DNA from: Streptomyces lucensis JCM 4490
Lineage (GTDB): Bacteria; Actinomycetota; Actinomycetes; Streptomycetales; Streptomycetaceae
NCBI RefSeq assembly: GCF_014650035.1
Contig: NZ_BMUE01000001.1
Coordinates: 310,001 to 374,000, forward strand
Reading direction: 5' to 3'
Length of the DNA: 64,000 nucleotides
The notes under the pieces are model-generated. The model worked only from the letters and a program-made list of their open reading frames with translations, was not told the origin of the DNA and did no database searches. Below, piece after piece: positions 53,210-61,838 of this stretch. Each line of letters begins with the position of its first letter. Position 1 is the first letter of the stretch. Position numbers and translations under genes: made by a program.

Positions 53210-53971
53210 CTACCGCCGCAACGACTTCCCGAATCCGGCGGCCAGCGGCATCCGCAGCCCGATCGGCGGCGGGGCGGCGAGCGCGTCCTCCACCGGCCGC
53301 GACACCGCGTGCCCGAACAGGGCGCCCATGACGAAGTCGACCGCCAGGGCGGTCACCTCGTGCCGGTGCCCGTGCAACGCGTGTCCGTCGGAGTGCACTT
53401 CGAACCGGCAGACCTCCCGGTTGGCCTTCTTCGCCCGCTCCGCGTACCTGAACGAGAGCTCGGGGTCGCTGCGTTCGTCGTTCGTGCCGTGCACGATCAG
53501 CACCCTGCGCCCCGCCAGCTGCCTGACCGGCTCGGCGGGGGCGGCCACGTCCTCCTCCGGCAGACAGGGGGCCAGCGCGACCACGGAGTCGACCGCCTCG
53601 TGCCCGCCGGCCCGCAGCGCCGCCCGCCCGCCCATGCCGAACCCCACCAGGCAGACCGGCACGTCCCCGTACCGCCGCACGACCTCGTCGGCCGCCCACT
53701 CCGCGTCCGCCGCCGGGTGCGCCTGGTTCCCGTTCCAGCCCCGGTACCGGTAGCGGACGGGGTGCACGGCCAGGCCCTCGGCGCGGCCCGCGCGGGCGAG
53801 CGCGCGGCTCAGGGAGCGGACGAAGACCGTCACCCATACGGGGGACGGCCGGCGCGCGGAGACCTCCGCCCCGCCGGGGAGCAGCAGCACCGCTCCGCTG
53901 ACCGCCGTCGGCGCCGGGCCGACTGCCTTCCCCAGACCGGCCGTTCGGACCGGCGCCGCTTGCTGTCCCAT
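53210..53971 (-). CDS. Alpha/beta hydrolase (dienelactone hydrolase-like)
   Basis: A 253-residue hydrolase. GAVLLLPGGAEVSARRPSP has an oxyanion-type loop, VCLVGFGMGGRAALRAG is the nucleophile elbow region, with Gly-Phe-Gly-Met-Gly lacking the usual Ser or Cys nucleophile. VLIVHGTNDERSDPELS carries Asp, and SDGHALHGHRHEV carries the terminal His. Loss of the nucleophile suggests non-hydrolytic use or an unusual mechanism. It is convergent with the LysR gene (stops 5 bp apart). Confidence 0.8.
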   Translation of the reverse strand: MGQQAAPVRTAGLGKAVGPAPTAVSGAVLLLPGGAEVSARRPSPVWVTVFVRSLSRALARAGRAEGLAVHPVRYRYRGWNGNQAHPAADAEWAADEVVRRYGDVPVCLVGFGMGGRAALRAGGHEAVDSVVALAPCLPEEDVAAPAEPVRQLAGRRVLIVHGTNDERSDPELSFRYAERAKKANREVCRFEVHSDGHALHGHRHEVTALAVDFVMGALFGHAVSRPVEDALAAPPPIGLRMPLAAGFGKSLRR

Positions 53972-54074
53972 GGCAGAACAGTGTCAGAAGGCGCGGCGTA
54001 CGAAACCCGTACGTGCGGTCACCATTGCGTATCGACGGAAAAGTGCCGGGAGTGAGCGTCGCGTCCTCCGGGTT

Positions 54075-54097
54075 CTCTACGCGCGTAGGCGTTAGAG
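54075..54097 (+). promoter_or_regulatory. Shared nucleoside-operon operator-like site (add)
   Basis: CTCTACGCGCGTAGGCGTT, the same core as upstream of bmpA and the ABC operon, 8-30 bp before the add ATG. Its position implies repression or a leader-less-like short 5' region. Confidence 0.5.
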
Positions 54098-54104
54098 TGC
54101 GGAG

Positions 54105-55292
54105 ATGACGAGCCAGACTGCACCGACCGGGCCCGTCCCGGCGACCGTGCCGGCGCACGTTCCGACGCCGGACCAGATCCGCCGCGCGCCCAAGGTTCTG
54201 CTGCACGATCATCTCGACGGCGGTCTCCGCCCGGGCACCGTCGTCGAGCTCGCCCGCGAGACGGGCTACCCGGAACTCCCCGAGACCGATCCCGGCAAGC
54301 TGGGCGTGTGGTTCCACGAGGCCGCCGACTCCGGCTCGCTGGAACGGTACCTGGAGACCTTCAGGCACACCGTCGGCGTGATGCAGACCCGCGAGGCGCT
54401 CGTCCGGGTCGCCCGCGAGTGCGCCGAGGACCTCGCCGCGGACGGGGTGGTCTACGCCGAGGTGCGGTACGCGCCGGAGCAGCACCTCGAACGCGGCCTG
54501 ACCCTGGAGCAGGTGGTCGAGGCCGTCGACGAGGGGTTCCGGCAGGGCGAACGGCTCGCCCGGCGAAACGGCCACCGCATCCGGGTCGGCGCGCTGCTGA
54601 CGGCGATGCGGCACGCCGCCCGCTCACTGGAGATCGCCGAACTCGCCAACCGCTACCGGGACTCCGGCGTGGTGGGCTTCGACATCGCCGGGGCCGAGGC
54701 GGGCCACCCGCCCACCCGGCACCTCGACGCCTTCGAGTACCTCAAGCGCGCGAACTTCCACTTCACCATCCACGCGGGCGAGGCGTTCGGCCTGCCGTCC
54801 ATCTGGCAGGCGCTGCAGTGGTGCGGGGCCGACCGGCTCGGGCACGGGGTGCGGATCATCGACGACATCGAGGTCCGCGAGGACGGCTCGGTGAAGCTCG
54901 GCAGGCTGGCGTCGTACGTCCGCGACAAGCGGATCCCGCTGGAGCTGTGCCCCACCTCCAACCTCCAGACCGGGGCCGCGTCCTCCTACGCCGAGCACCC
55001 GATCGGGCTGCTGCGCCGGCTGCACTTCCGGGCCACCGTGAGCACCGACAACCGGCTGATGTCGGACACCACCATGAGCCGGGAATTCGAGCACCTCGTC
55101 GAGGCATTCGGTTACACGCTCGACGACCTGCAATGGTTCACCGTCAATGGAATGAAGTCGGCGTTCATTCCTTTCGATGAACGGCTCGCGATGATCAATG
55201 ACGTCATCAAACCCGGATACGCGGAGCTGAAGTCCGAATGGCTGTTCCAGCAGACGGCCACCACCAGCGGCTTCGCTGATCCGCACGCCTAG
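54105..55292 (+). CDS. add: Adenosine deaminase
   Basis: A 395-residue amidohydrolase converting (deoxy)adenosine to (deoxy)inosine. Zinc and catalytic motifs: [12 protein letters not shown] (H34, H36), [13 protein letters not shown] (His, Glu), [12 protein letters not shown] (His) and [13 protein letters not shown] (Asp). The region [16 protein letters not shown] matches the family. RCGGAG-type ribosome site 3-8 nt upstream of ATG 54105. It stands alone but shares the upstream site with the nucleoside transporter, tying it to uptake and salvage. Confidence 0.96.
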   Translation: MTSQTAPTGPVPATVPAHVPTPDQIRRAPKVLLHDHLDGGLRPGTVVELARETGYPELPETDPGKLGVWFHEAADSGSLERYLETFRHTVGVMQTREALVRVARECAEDLAADGVVYAEVRYAPEQHLERGLTLEQVVEAVDEGFRQGERLARRNGHRIRVGALLTAMRHAARSLEIAELANRYRDSGVVGFDIAGAEAGHPPTRHLDAFEYLKRANFHFTIHAGEAFGLPSIWQALQWCGADRLGHGVRIIDDIEVREDGSVKLGRLASYVRDKRIPLELCPTSNLQTGAASSYAEHPIGLLRRLHFRATVSTDNRLMSDTTMSREFEHLVEAFGYTLDDLQWFTVNGMKSAFIPFDERLAMINDVIKPGYAELKSEWLFQQTATTSGFADPHA

Positions 55293-55318
55293 ACGCGGAG
55301 CCCGCCCCGGCGCGGAAC

Positions 55319-55349
55319 GCGGACACGCTTTCACAGGGCGTCCGCATTT
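55319..55349 (+). terminator. Weak terminator after add
   Basis: GCGGAC / GTCCGC stem followed by ATTT, 27 bp after the stop. Confidence 0.45.
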
Positions 55350-55440
55350 CGGTGTTTGCGGCGGGTGGTCCGGCGTGTTTACGGTCGGGGACCGCTCAGA
55401 TCGTTCGATCTCCGTCTCCGCATTCAAGGACGCATCCACA

Positions 55441-55821
55441 ATGAAGCAGTCTGCTGCCAAGACCCTCGGTGTCGCCGCCCTCGGTGCCGCCTTCGCCGCC
55501 GCCGGGGCGGGCATGGCCAGCGCGGCCCCGGCCGTCCCGGACGCCGCGCAGACCCTCGGCACCGTCACCGACGCGCTGCCCGCCCAGCAGGTCGCCGGCA
55601 CGCTGTCCGGCGACGGCACGCCGCAGCAGGTCGGGTCGATGGCCGAGCCCGGTGTCGCCACCGCGATGCCGGCCGCCAGGGATCTCGCCGCGGCGCAGCC
55701 GGCCGTCGGAAGCGTCCTCGCGCAGGGCCCGACGGCCCCGGTCGCCGGTCTCCTCGGCGGGCTCCCGGTGCACGGTCTGCCCACGCAGGGCGTGGCGGTG
55801 AACGGCGTCCCGGTCGGCTGA
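55441..55821 (+). CDS. Small secreted Ala/Gly/Pro-rich protein
   Basis: A 126-residue protein with a signal peptide (MKQSAAKTLGVAALGAAFAAAGAGMASA, cleavage ~28) and a low-complexity mature chain of short repeats (VPDAAQTLG, LPAQQVAG, GGLPVHGLPTQG). It is similar in style to the protein at 61839. Such proteins are common in Streptomyces genomes; function unknown. ATG 55441 is preferred because the in-frame upstream region has no signal-like features. Confidence 0.75.
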   Translation: MKQSAAKTLGVAALGAAFAAAGAGMASAAPAVPDAAQTLGTVTDALPAQQVAGTLSGDGTPQQVGSMAEPGVATAMPAARDLAAAQPAVGSVLAQGPTAPVAGLLGGLPVHGLPTQGVAVNGVPVG

Positions 55822-55827
55822 CACCGC

Positions 55828-56028
55828 TCACCAGGCGGTGCGGGCCTTGTCCTCGGCGGGCAGCAGGATCCACAGCGCTATGTAGAGCAGGAACTGCGGG
55901 CCCGGCAGCAGGCAGGACACCAGGAAGATCACGCGCATCGTGGTCGCCGAAGTGCCGAAGCGCCGGGCCAGCGCGGCGCACACTCCGCCGATCACGCGGC
56001 CGTGGGTGGGGCGGGCAAGGGCGGTCAT
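55828..56028 (-). CDS. PspC-domain membrane protein
   Basis: A 66-residue PspC-like protein: GRVIGGVCAALARRFGTSATTMRVIFLVSCLLPGPQFLLYIALWILLPAED, the complete domain with one to two membrane segments. Stress-related membrane protein family. It is convergent with the secreted protein gene (6 bp apart). Confidence 0.9.
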   Translation of the reverse strand: MTALARPTHGRVIGGVCAALARRFGTSATTMRVIFLVSCLLPGPQFLLYIALWILLPAEDKARTAW

Positions 56029-56139
56029 GACGGCTCCTCCGTGGTCGCCGGCCCGGTCACGGGCCGGTGGTCGGGGCCGCCCGGACGGCGTCCCCAGCTG
56101 TCTTCCACGGTACGGAGACGAAGGGGACGAAGCGTCGCT

Positions 56140-56703
56140 CTACGGGGCGATCCCCACCCTGGGAATCGTCGGGGTGCGACCCTGAGACAACTCCCCGTGC
56201 AGGGTGAGGGGCTGTCCGGCCGTGCCGTCCTCGGCCGCTTCCAGCCGTCGCAGTCTCGCGCGGGCGGCCGGCACGACGGCGAGGTGGGCCACGATCACCC
56301 CGAGGGTGTTCAGCAGCAGGGAGTCGATGTCCACGACCCGGCCCGGCACACCGGTCTGCAGGAGTGCGATGCCCAGCGAGAGCAGGGCGCCGGTGGCCGC
56401 GGACCTGAGGAGGGAGGCGAGCGGGGAGACGGTGAGTCTGCCGTGCGCCATGGGCAGCAGGATGCCCAGCGGCGCGAGGAGCGCGAGTCCCTCGCCGAGG
56501 GGTCTGACCGCCCGCGGCCAGCCCAGCGCCAGGTCGGCGCGGATGCCGGCCAGGGGGCGCAGGTTGGGGGGCATCACCCAGGGGACGTCCAGGGGTCGCA
56601 GCGTCAGCCAGGCGACGAGGGCCAGGTGTGCGACGAGGAGGACACCTCCTGTCACACGTATGCGGATCGCGGCGCTGCCGCCGATGGAGCCTTGACGCTG
56701 CAC
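56140..56703 (-). CDS. VanZ-family membrane protein
   Basis: A 187-residue VanZ-like protein with four hydrophobic segments (~17-38, ~70-88, ~95-118, ~130-150) and the family end VVDIDSLLLNTLGVIVAHL. VanZ proteins confer low-level teicoplanin tolerance in some contexts, but most have no known role. The C-terminal ~30 residues are hydrophilic. Confidence 0.82.
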   Translation of the reverse strand: MQRQGSIGGSAAIRIRVTGGVLLVAHLALVAWLTLRPLDVPWVMPPNLRPLAGIRADLALGWPRAVRPLGEGLALLAPLGILLPMAHGRLTVSPLASLLRSAATGALLSLGIALLQTGVPGRVVDIDSLLLNTLGVIVAHLAVVPAARARLRRLEAAEDGTAGQPLTLHGELSQGRTPTIPRVGIAP

Positions 56704-56871
56704 GCCCCCGTAGACGCGGTGCCGGGCCCGATCGGTTCCGCGTGGAACTTTCCTCGGCGGATCTGGGGCCCTTCTCGCTCACCGGCGCTCACCGGGTGCC
56801 GCCGCGCCCACCCGTGCCGCCCCAGCGGCACGACTGCCCGCGGCTGCGGCGGCGTACAGGCGCCGGTTCCC

Positions 56872-56905
56872 GCAACTCCCCAGGGGCGCGGGGAACTGCG
56901 CGACC
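56872..56905. repeat. Streptomyces-type intergenic repeat
   Basis: GCAACTCCCCAGGGGCGCGG then GGAACTGCGCGA: the GC-rich hairpin sequence that recurs in Streptomyces intergenic regions (from general knowledge). It occupies most of the 260-bp gap 56704-56963 and may act as terminator for the lipoprotein gene. Confidence 0.6.
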
Positions 56906-56963
56906 GGTCACGACCGGCCCGCGGACGAAGGGCGGCCCTACGGGCAACGGCGTCGGCCGAGCC

Positions 56964-57569
56964 CTACACGGCAGAGACCGGGCTCGACGGCGGCTGCGTA
57001 GAGCCCGGAGCGTTGCGGACGTCGTCGGTGCAGTCGTAGCGGCGCAGCGGCAGACCGCCGGGGCCGCCCAGGATCACCGACCCGTCCCCCTCGGTGGCCG
57101 CCGAGTCGGACAGGGTGCACACCAGCTGCGCGAGGGCGTACGAGCTGAGCCGGCTCGGGGCGGCGCTCAGCCGGAGCGCGTCCTCGGGGTCGTGCCCGCC
57201 GGGCCCGGACACGCTCAGGCCGCCCGGCACGTACGTCGCGTACCCCGCCGCCTTCTCCGAGGCCGACGGCGCCGCGGCCAGCTGGTCCAGCAGCCCCTGC
57301 GCCACGATCACCCGGCGCCGGGCGTCCGGGGTGCCCTCCGGCACGCGCACGGTCCGGTCGACGGCCACCAGGGACGCCCGGCACAGCAGGAAGACCTGCA
57401 CGGGCACTCCGTGCGCGGACTGTGTCGACAGGTCGGGGCCGGCCAGCGAGCACGGCACGCGGGAGGGCGCCGCCCCGAAGTCGGTCGGCACCTCCGTGGC
57501 CCGGATGCCACAGCCGGTGAGCAGCACGCCCAGAAGGGGCAGGGCCAGCATCAGGCGTCGTACGGTCAT
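56964..57569 (-). CDS. Lipoprotein of the afsQ operon
   Basis: A 201-residue lipoprotein (MTVRRLMLALPLLGVLLTGCGIRAT, lipobox Cys 20). The mature domain resembles the GerMN-like fold of actinobacterial signalling lipoproteins: VPVQVFLLCRASLVAVDRTV, RRVIVAQGLLDQLAAAP, YALAQLVCTLSDS. ATGA overlap with afsQ2 makes it the third gene of the two-component operon; a sensory accessory role is inferred. Confidence 0.85.
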   Translation of the reverse strand: MTVRRLMLALPLLGVLLTGCGIRATEVPTDFGAAPSRVPCSLAGPDLSTQSAHGVPVQVFLLCRASLVAVDRTVRVPEGTPDARRRVIVAQGLLDQLAAAPSASEKAAGYATYVPGGLSVSGPGGHDPEDALRLSAAPSRLSSYALAQLVCTLSDSAATEGDGSVILGGPGGLPLRRYDCTDDVRNAPGSTQPPSSPVSAV

Positions 57570-59158
57570 GACCCCTCCTTTCCAGAACCACCGTCACCGT
57601 CACCGCTCCTGCCGCCCTCGCCCTGCGCCGCCTCCTCGGTCAGCCGCGAGGCGTCCCGTGGCAGGCGCAGCGTGAACACCGCGCCGCCGTCCGGGGAGTT
57701 CTCGGCGGTGATCTCACCGCCGTGGATGTGGGCGTTCTCCAGGGCGATGGAAAGGCCGAGACCGCTGCCCTCGGAGCGTGGCCGGGAGGCGCTCGCCTTG
57801 TAGAAGCGGTCGAAGACGTGCGGGAGGACGTCCTCGGGGATGCCGGGGCCGTGGTCGCGGACCCGGATCACCACTTCGTCCTCCGCCTCCCGCACCGACA
57901 CGCGCACCGGCGATCCGCCGTGCTTGAGCGCGTTGCCGATCAGGTTGGCGAGTATGACGTCCAGGCGGCGCGGGTCCAGCAGGGCGTGGACGCCGCGCTC
58001 GGTGTCCAGTTCGACCGCGTCCAGCCAGGCGCGGGCGTCGATGCAGGCGGTGATCTGGTCGGCGAGGTCGACGTCGTCGAGGACCAGCCGGGCCGTGCCC
58101 GCGTCGAAGCGGGTGACCTCCATCAGGTTCTCGACCAGGTCGTTCAGCCGCCGGGTCTCGCTGACCACGAGCCGGACCGCGGGCTCGACCATGGGGTCGA
58201 TGCCGCCGGCCTCCGACTCCAGCTCCTCCTCCAGCACCTCCGTGACGGCGGTGATGGCGGTCAGCGGGGTCCGCAGCTCGTGCGACATGTCGGCCACGAA
58301 CCGGCGCGAGGCCTCGTCCCGGGCGGCCATCTCCGCGACCCGTTGCTCCAGCGCCTCGGCCGCGTTGTTGAACGTCCGCGACAGATCGGCGAGTTCGTCC
58401 GTGCCGGACACCCGCAGCCGGGTGTCGAGCCTGCCCTCGCCCAGTCGCCGGGCGGCCACGCCCAGCCGGTGCACCGGCTTCAGCACGGTCGTCGCGGCGG
58501 CCTGCGCGAGCAGCGCGGCACCGATCAGCGCCAGACCGGTGGCGATGCCCAGCGACCAGGCCAGCGAGTTGAGGTCCTTGGCCTCCGGCTCCAGGGACTT
58601 CGCCATGTAGCCCGTCGGCCCGCCGCCGATCACCCGCGTGCCGGCCACCAGATAGGGCGTGTCGTGGTCCGTGACCCGCTGCCAGTAGAGGTGGTACGGG
58701 TCCTCGTTGGAGTCGGTCACCTTCTGCCGCTTGTTCACGGCCGCGCGCAGCGACTTCGGCACGTCCTCCAGCTGGAAGCCGTTGATGCCGCCCGAACTGC
58801 CGTACACCGTCTTGCCGTCCGCGTCCTGCCCGACCAGCAGCACGCTGAAGTGCTGGCCGCCGGCGGCCATCTGGCCCGCGGCGCGCTGCAGCGCGTCCTG
58901 CGTGGGGTGTTCGGGCAGCGCCCCCACGCGGTTCTGCATCTCCTGCCGGAAGTCGCGCAGCACCGCGTCCTGGGCGCGGGTGAGCACGGCCTCCCGGTTG
59001 AGCCAGTAGGCGATGCCCGACGCCGACACCGCGGCGGTGAGCGCGACCAGCGCGAAGACCAGCACCAGCCGCAGCCGCAGGCTGGTGAACCTGAGCCGCG
59101 ACAGACTTCCCCTGCGCCCCACGGCCCAGCCGCGCAGCCCCCCTCGCGTGTCGGTCAC
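57566..59158 (-). CDS. afsQ2: Two-component sensor histidine kinase AfsQ2
   Basis: A 530-residue kinase. First membrane helix ~22-44 (LRLVLVFALVALTAAVSASGIAYWL), extracytoplasmic sensor ~45-175, second helix ~180-205, HAMP (VLKPVHRLGVAARRLGEGRLDTRL), HisKA with SHELRTPLTAITAVTEVL, and HATPase with NLIGNALKHGGSPV, RDHGPGIPED, GSGLGLSIALENA. GTG 59158 overlaps the afsQ1 stop (GTGA). With AfsQ1 it responds to nitrogen/glutamate-related signals and affects antibiotic production in S. coelicolor. Confidence 0.95.
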   Translation of the reverse strand: MTDTRGGLRGWAVGRRGSLSRLRFTSLRLRLVLVFALVALTAAVSASGIAYWLNREAVLTRAQDAVLRDFRQEMQNRVGALPEHPTQDALQRAAGQMAAGGQHFSVLLVGQDADGKTVYGSSGGINGFQLEDVPKSLRAAVNKRQKVTDSNEDPYHLYWQRVTDHDTPYLVAGTRVIGGGPTGYMAKSLEPEAKDLNSLAWSLGIATGLALIGAALLAQAAATTVLKPVHRLGVAARRLGEGRLDTRLRVSGTDELADLSRTFNNAAEALEQRVAEMAARDEASRRFVADMSHELRTPLTAITAVTEVLEEELESEAGGIDPMVEPAVRLVVSETRRLNDLVENLMEVTRFDAGTARLVLDDVDLADQITACIDARAWLDAVELDTERGVHALLDPRRLDVILANLIGNALKHGGSPVRVSVREAEDEVVIRVRDHGPGIPEDVLPHVFDRFYKASASRPRSEGSGLGLSIALENAHIHGGEITAENSPDGGAVFTLRLPRDASRLTEEAAQGEGGRSGDGDGGSGKEGS

Positions 59159-59841
59159 TGAGGAGTGTCCAGGCGGTAGCCGACACCACGGACGGTACGG
59201 ATCAGCGTCGGGGACGAGGGGACGTCCTCCACCTTGGCGCGCAGCCGCTGCACGCACGCGTCCACCAGGCGGGAGTCGCCCAGGTAGTCGTGCTCCCAGA
59301 CCAGCCGCAGCAGCTGCTGCCGGGACAGGGCCTGACCGGGCCGCCGGCTCAGTTCCAGCAGCAGCCGCAGCTCGGTCGGGGTCAGCTGCAGGTCCTCGCC
59401 GTTCTTCGTCACGGTCATCGCCGAACGGTCGATGACCAGGCTGCCGAACGTCGCCGAGTCGCTGGACTCCCGCTCCCCGCGCCGCAGCACGGCCCGGATC
59501 CGGGCGTCCAGCACCCGCCCCTGCACCGGCTTGACCACATAGTCGTCGGCGCCGGACTCCAGCCCGACCACCACGTCGATGTCGTCGCTGCGCGCGGTCA
59601 GCAGGATGATCGGCAGCTGGTCGGTGCGCCGGATGCGCCGGCACACCTCGAACCCGTCGATGCCGGGCAGCATGACGTCCAGCACGATCAGGTCCGGCCG
59701 CTGCTCGCGCAGCAGCTTCAGACCGTCCTCGCCGCTGGCAGCGGTGGCCACCCGGTGTCCCTGGCGCGTCAGGGAGAGCTCCAGGGCCGTGCGGATGGCG
59801 TCGTCGTCCTCGATCAGCAACAGGGAAGGCACGGGGCTCAT
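59155..59841 (-). CDS. afsQ1: Two-component response regulator AfsQ1
   Basis: A 228-residue OmpR/PhoB-type regulator. Receiver: SLLLIEDDDAIRTALELSL, LIVLDVMLPGIDGFEVCRRI (phospho-Asp ~55), ILLTARSDDID and VVKPVQ. Winged helix: GEDLQLTPTELRLLLELSRRPGQALSRQQLLRLVWEHDYLGDSRLVDACVQRLRAKVED...IRTVRGVGYRLD. Starts ATG 59841 or GTG 59832 (VPSLLL...). It is divergent from sigQ with an AfsQ1-type box between them. Confidence 0.96.
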   Translation of the reverse strand: MSPVPSLLLIEDDDAIRTALELSLTRQGHRVATAASGEDGLKLLREQRPDLIVLDVMLPGIDGFEVCRRIRRTDQLPIILLTARSDDIDVVVGLESGADDYVVKPVQGRVLDARIRAVLRRGERESSDSATFGSLVIDRSAMTVTKNGEDLQLTPTELRLLLELSRRPGQALSRQQLLRLVWEHDYLGDSRLVDACVQRLRAKVEDVPSSPTLIRTVRGVGYRLDTPQ

Positions 59842-59939
59842 TCTGGCCCATGGAGGGGGCGCCGGACGACCTGTGGGACCGATCCCCGCGTACCGCCACC
59901 ACCTGTGTGCCCAGTGTGACAGGCGTGTGCCGGGCCCCT

Positions 59940-59955
59940 GTGACAGGTCTGTGAC
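59940..59955. promoter_or_regulatory. AfsQ1 box GTGAC-AGGTCT-GTGAC
   Basis: An exact match to the reported AfsQ1 consensus GTnAC-n6-GTnAC, located in the 233-bp afsQ1-sigQ intergenic region. A degenerate second copy (GTGAC-AGGCGT-GTGCC) lies at 59916-59931. Confidence 0.75.
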
Positions 59956-60074
59956 AGTCGACGGACACGGCGATGAAGTGATCCCGGCAGTCTTTTGGAC
60001 ACGGGCCGGCGGTGATCCGGAAATCGGCCCGGAGCACGACCGAATCACCGGAAGTCCACCACGGGGAGCGCGAG

Positions 60075-60848
60075 ATGAACACGCTGCACAGCATCAGCAC
60101 CAGCGCAGTGGTCACGCGTCTGCACGACGTGCACCGGGGTTCGGAGAAGTCCGGTGCCGATGGGGGCACCTCCCGCGCGAGCGCGTTCGAGCGTGGGGGA
60201 GGACGGGGGTGCGCCCGCGGTGCCGGGCGTCAGCACAGCGCCTACATGACGGTGGTTGACGCCCGCACGGGGGACACGCACGGGGGAACCGCGTACAGGG
60301 AGGACTCGGGGGAGCGCCCCTCGCTGACGGAGGCGGAGTTCACCGCCTACGTCCAGGAGCGCCGCGCCTCCCTGTACGCCACCGCCTACCACCTGACCGG
60401 TGACCGCTTCGAGGCCGAGGACCTGCTGCAGAGCGCGCTGTTCTCGACGTACCGGGCCTGGGAGCGGATCAGCGACAAGGCGGCCGTGGGCGGCTACCTC
60501 CGCCGCACCATGACGAACCTGCACATCAGCGCCTGGCGGCGCCGCAAGCTCAACGAGTACCCGACCGAGGAACTTCCGGAGACGCCCGGCGAGACGGACG
60601 CGATGCGCGGCACCGAGCTGCGCGCGGTCCTGTGGCAGGCGCTGGCCCGGCTGCCCGAACTGCAGCGCACCATGCTGGTCCTGCGCTACTACGAGGGCCG
60701 CACGGACCCGGAGATCGCGGACATCCTCGGCATCAGCGTCGGCACGGTGAAGTCCAGCATCTGGCGCTCGCTGCGCCGGCTGCGTGAGGACGAGGTCCTC
60801 AGCTTCGGCCGTGACGAGGAGAACGCCTTCGGCGAACTGGTCGCCTGA
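60075..60848 (+). CDS. sigQ: ECF-like sigma factor SigQ
   Basis: A 257-residue sigma factor of the SigE-type family, target and antagonist of AfsQ signalling in S. coelicolor. MNTLHSISTSAVVTRLHDVH starts after GGGGAG. Region 2 (~100-165: FTAYVQERRASLYATAYHLTGDRFEAEDLLQSALFSTYRAWERI, RRTMTNLHISAWRRRK). Region 4 (~190-245: LARLPELQRTMLVLRYYEGRTDPEIADILGISVGTVKSSIWRSLRRL). The N-terminal ~55 residues include an in-frame palindromic repeat (60161-60200). An ATG at 60246 could give a shorter protein. Confidence 0.93.
   Translation: MNTLHSISTSAVVTRLHDVHRGSEKSGADGGTSRASAFERGGGRGCARGAGRQHSAYMTVVDARTGDTHGGTAYREDSGERPSLTEAEFTAYVQERRASLYATAYHLTGDRFEAEDLLQSALFSTYRAWERISDKAAVGGYLRRTMTNLHISAWRRRKLNEYPTEELPETPGETDAMRGTELRAVLWQALARLPELQRTMLVLRYYEGRTDPEIADILGISVGTVKSSIWRSLRRLREDEVLSFGRDEENAFGELVA
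60161..60200. repeat. Palindromic intergenic-type repeat inside sigQ
   Basis: TGGGGGCACCTCCC ... CGTGGGGGAG. GC-rich inverted repeats of this type usually occur between Streptomyces genes. Here the sequence is read in frame as a Gly/Ser/Arg-rich stretch. Confidence 0.55.
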
Positions 60849-61075
60849 GGTCAGGGGGGACGGGGGAGGACGGGGACCGCTGGGGGGCGGTCCCACGGGG
60901 GAGAACGGGGAAAACGGGGGGACACGGGGGAACAGCACGGGGGAGCAAGAGGAGCGGGACTGGAGGACCGGGGGGTCCGGCCAGTCCCGTTTCGCATGTC
61001 CGGACGGCGGCCACGCGACCGTCCGTGAGCACGCCCTCGTCAGCGGGCGCACCCGCGTCCGCCGTCAGGCCGCCG

Positions 61076-61711
61076 TCAGGCCACCGTCTCGTGGCGCGCC
61101 TGCCGGCCCGCCGTCGCTGCCGCCAGCCGGCCCAGCGCCTCGTCCCGGTCGCAGGGGTGTGCGCCCAGCGACACCTGGCGGGCCACGATCGAGCGTTCCG
61201 CGCGCATCAGCCGCCAGCCGCGGCGCAGCAGGAACGGCACCGACTTGCGGCCCTCCTTCAGGTCCCGCAGGAAGCGCCGCCGGAAGGTGGTCACCGGCCC
61301 GCGGGTCAGGCAGAGCGCGTCCGCGAGCACCCCCAGCTCCCGGCAGCGTCCGACGATCTCCGCGGCGAAGACGCCCTCGGCGATGAACAGCGGCGTCCGG
61401 CCGATGTCCAGCGTGTCCTCGCCGGTACGGGCGCTCAGCGAGAGGTCGTACACCGGCACCGGCGCCGACCTGGTCGCGCACAGCCGGGTGATGGCCTCGA
61501 CCGCGACCTCGGCGTCCCACGACGCGGGGTGGTCCCAGTCGATGTCCGAACTGCCCTCCACCAGGGGCAGAGTCGGATCGCAGGCCTCCTTGTAGAAGTC
61601 GTCCAGACGCAGGACGGGAAGCCCGGAGCGGGCGGCGACGAGGGACTTGCCCGAGCCCGAGGGGCCGCACAGCAGCACGACACGGGCGGGGGACGGGGTA
61701 AGGAGGCTCAC
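61076..61711 (-). CDS. Uridine kinase-like P-loop kinase
   Basis: A 211-residue nucleoside/nucleotide kinase. VVLLCGPSGSGKSLVAARSG (P-loop), VLRLDDFYKEACDPTLP (DDFY as in uridine kinase), DIDWDHPASWDAEVAVEAI, VPVYDLS, IAEGVFAAEIV, RFLRDLKEGRKS. It probably phosphorylates a nucleoside such as uridine or cytidine, or a related substrate. GTG 61711 is preferred because homology starts here. The gap 60849-61075 is G-rich with no gene. Confidence 0.85.
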   Translation of the reverse strand: MSLLTPSPARVVLLCGPSGSGKSLVAARSGLPVLRLDDFYKEACDPTLPLVEGSSDIDWDHPASWDAEVAVEAITRLCATRSAPVPVYDLSLSARTGEDTLDIGRTPLFIAEGVFAAEIVGRCRELGVLADALCLTRGPVTTFRRRFLRDLKEGRKSVPFLLRRGWRLMRAERSIVARQVSLGAHPCDRDEALGRLAAATAGRQARHETVA

Positions 61712-61838
61712 GGAACACCAGTTTGACGCATGGCGGGCCCCCTGCCGACCCCGCGGGTCGGCTTTTGAGCGTGACTCGCGACTCAACTACCCTGTGTGCT
61801 GTACTCATCACCCTGCGCACCAGAAGGTGGCACCATCG

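Noticed and set aside
57566..60169. 867-residue frame suggesting a receiver-kinase fusion
   Set aside because: The upstream part is the wrong frame of afsQ1; AfsQ2 begins at GTG 59158 with a GTGA overlap.
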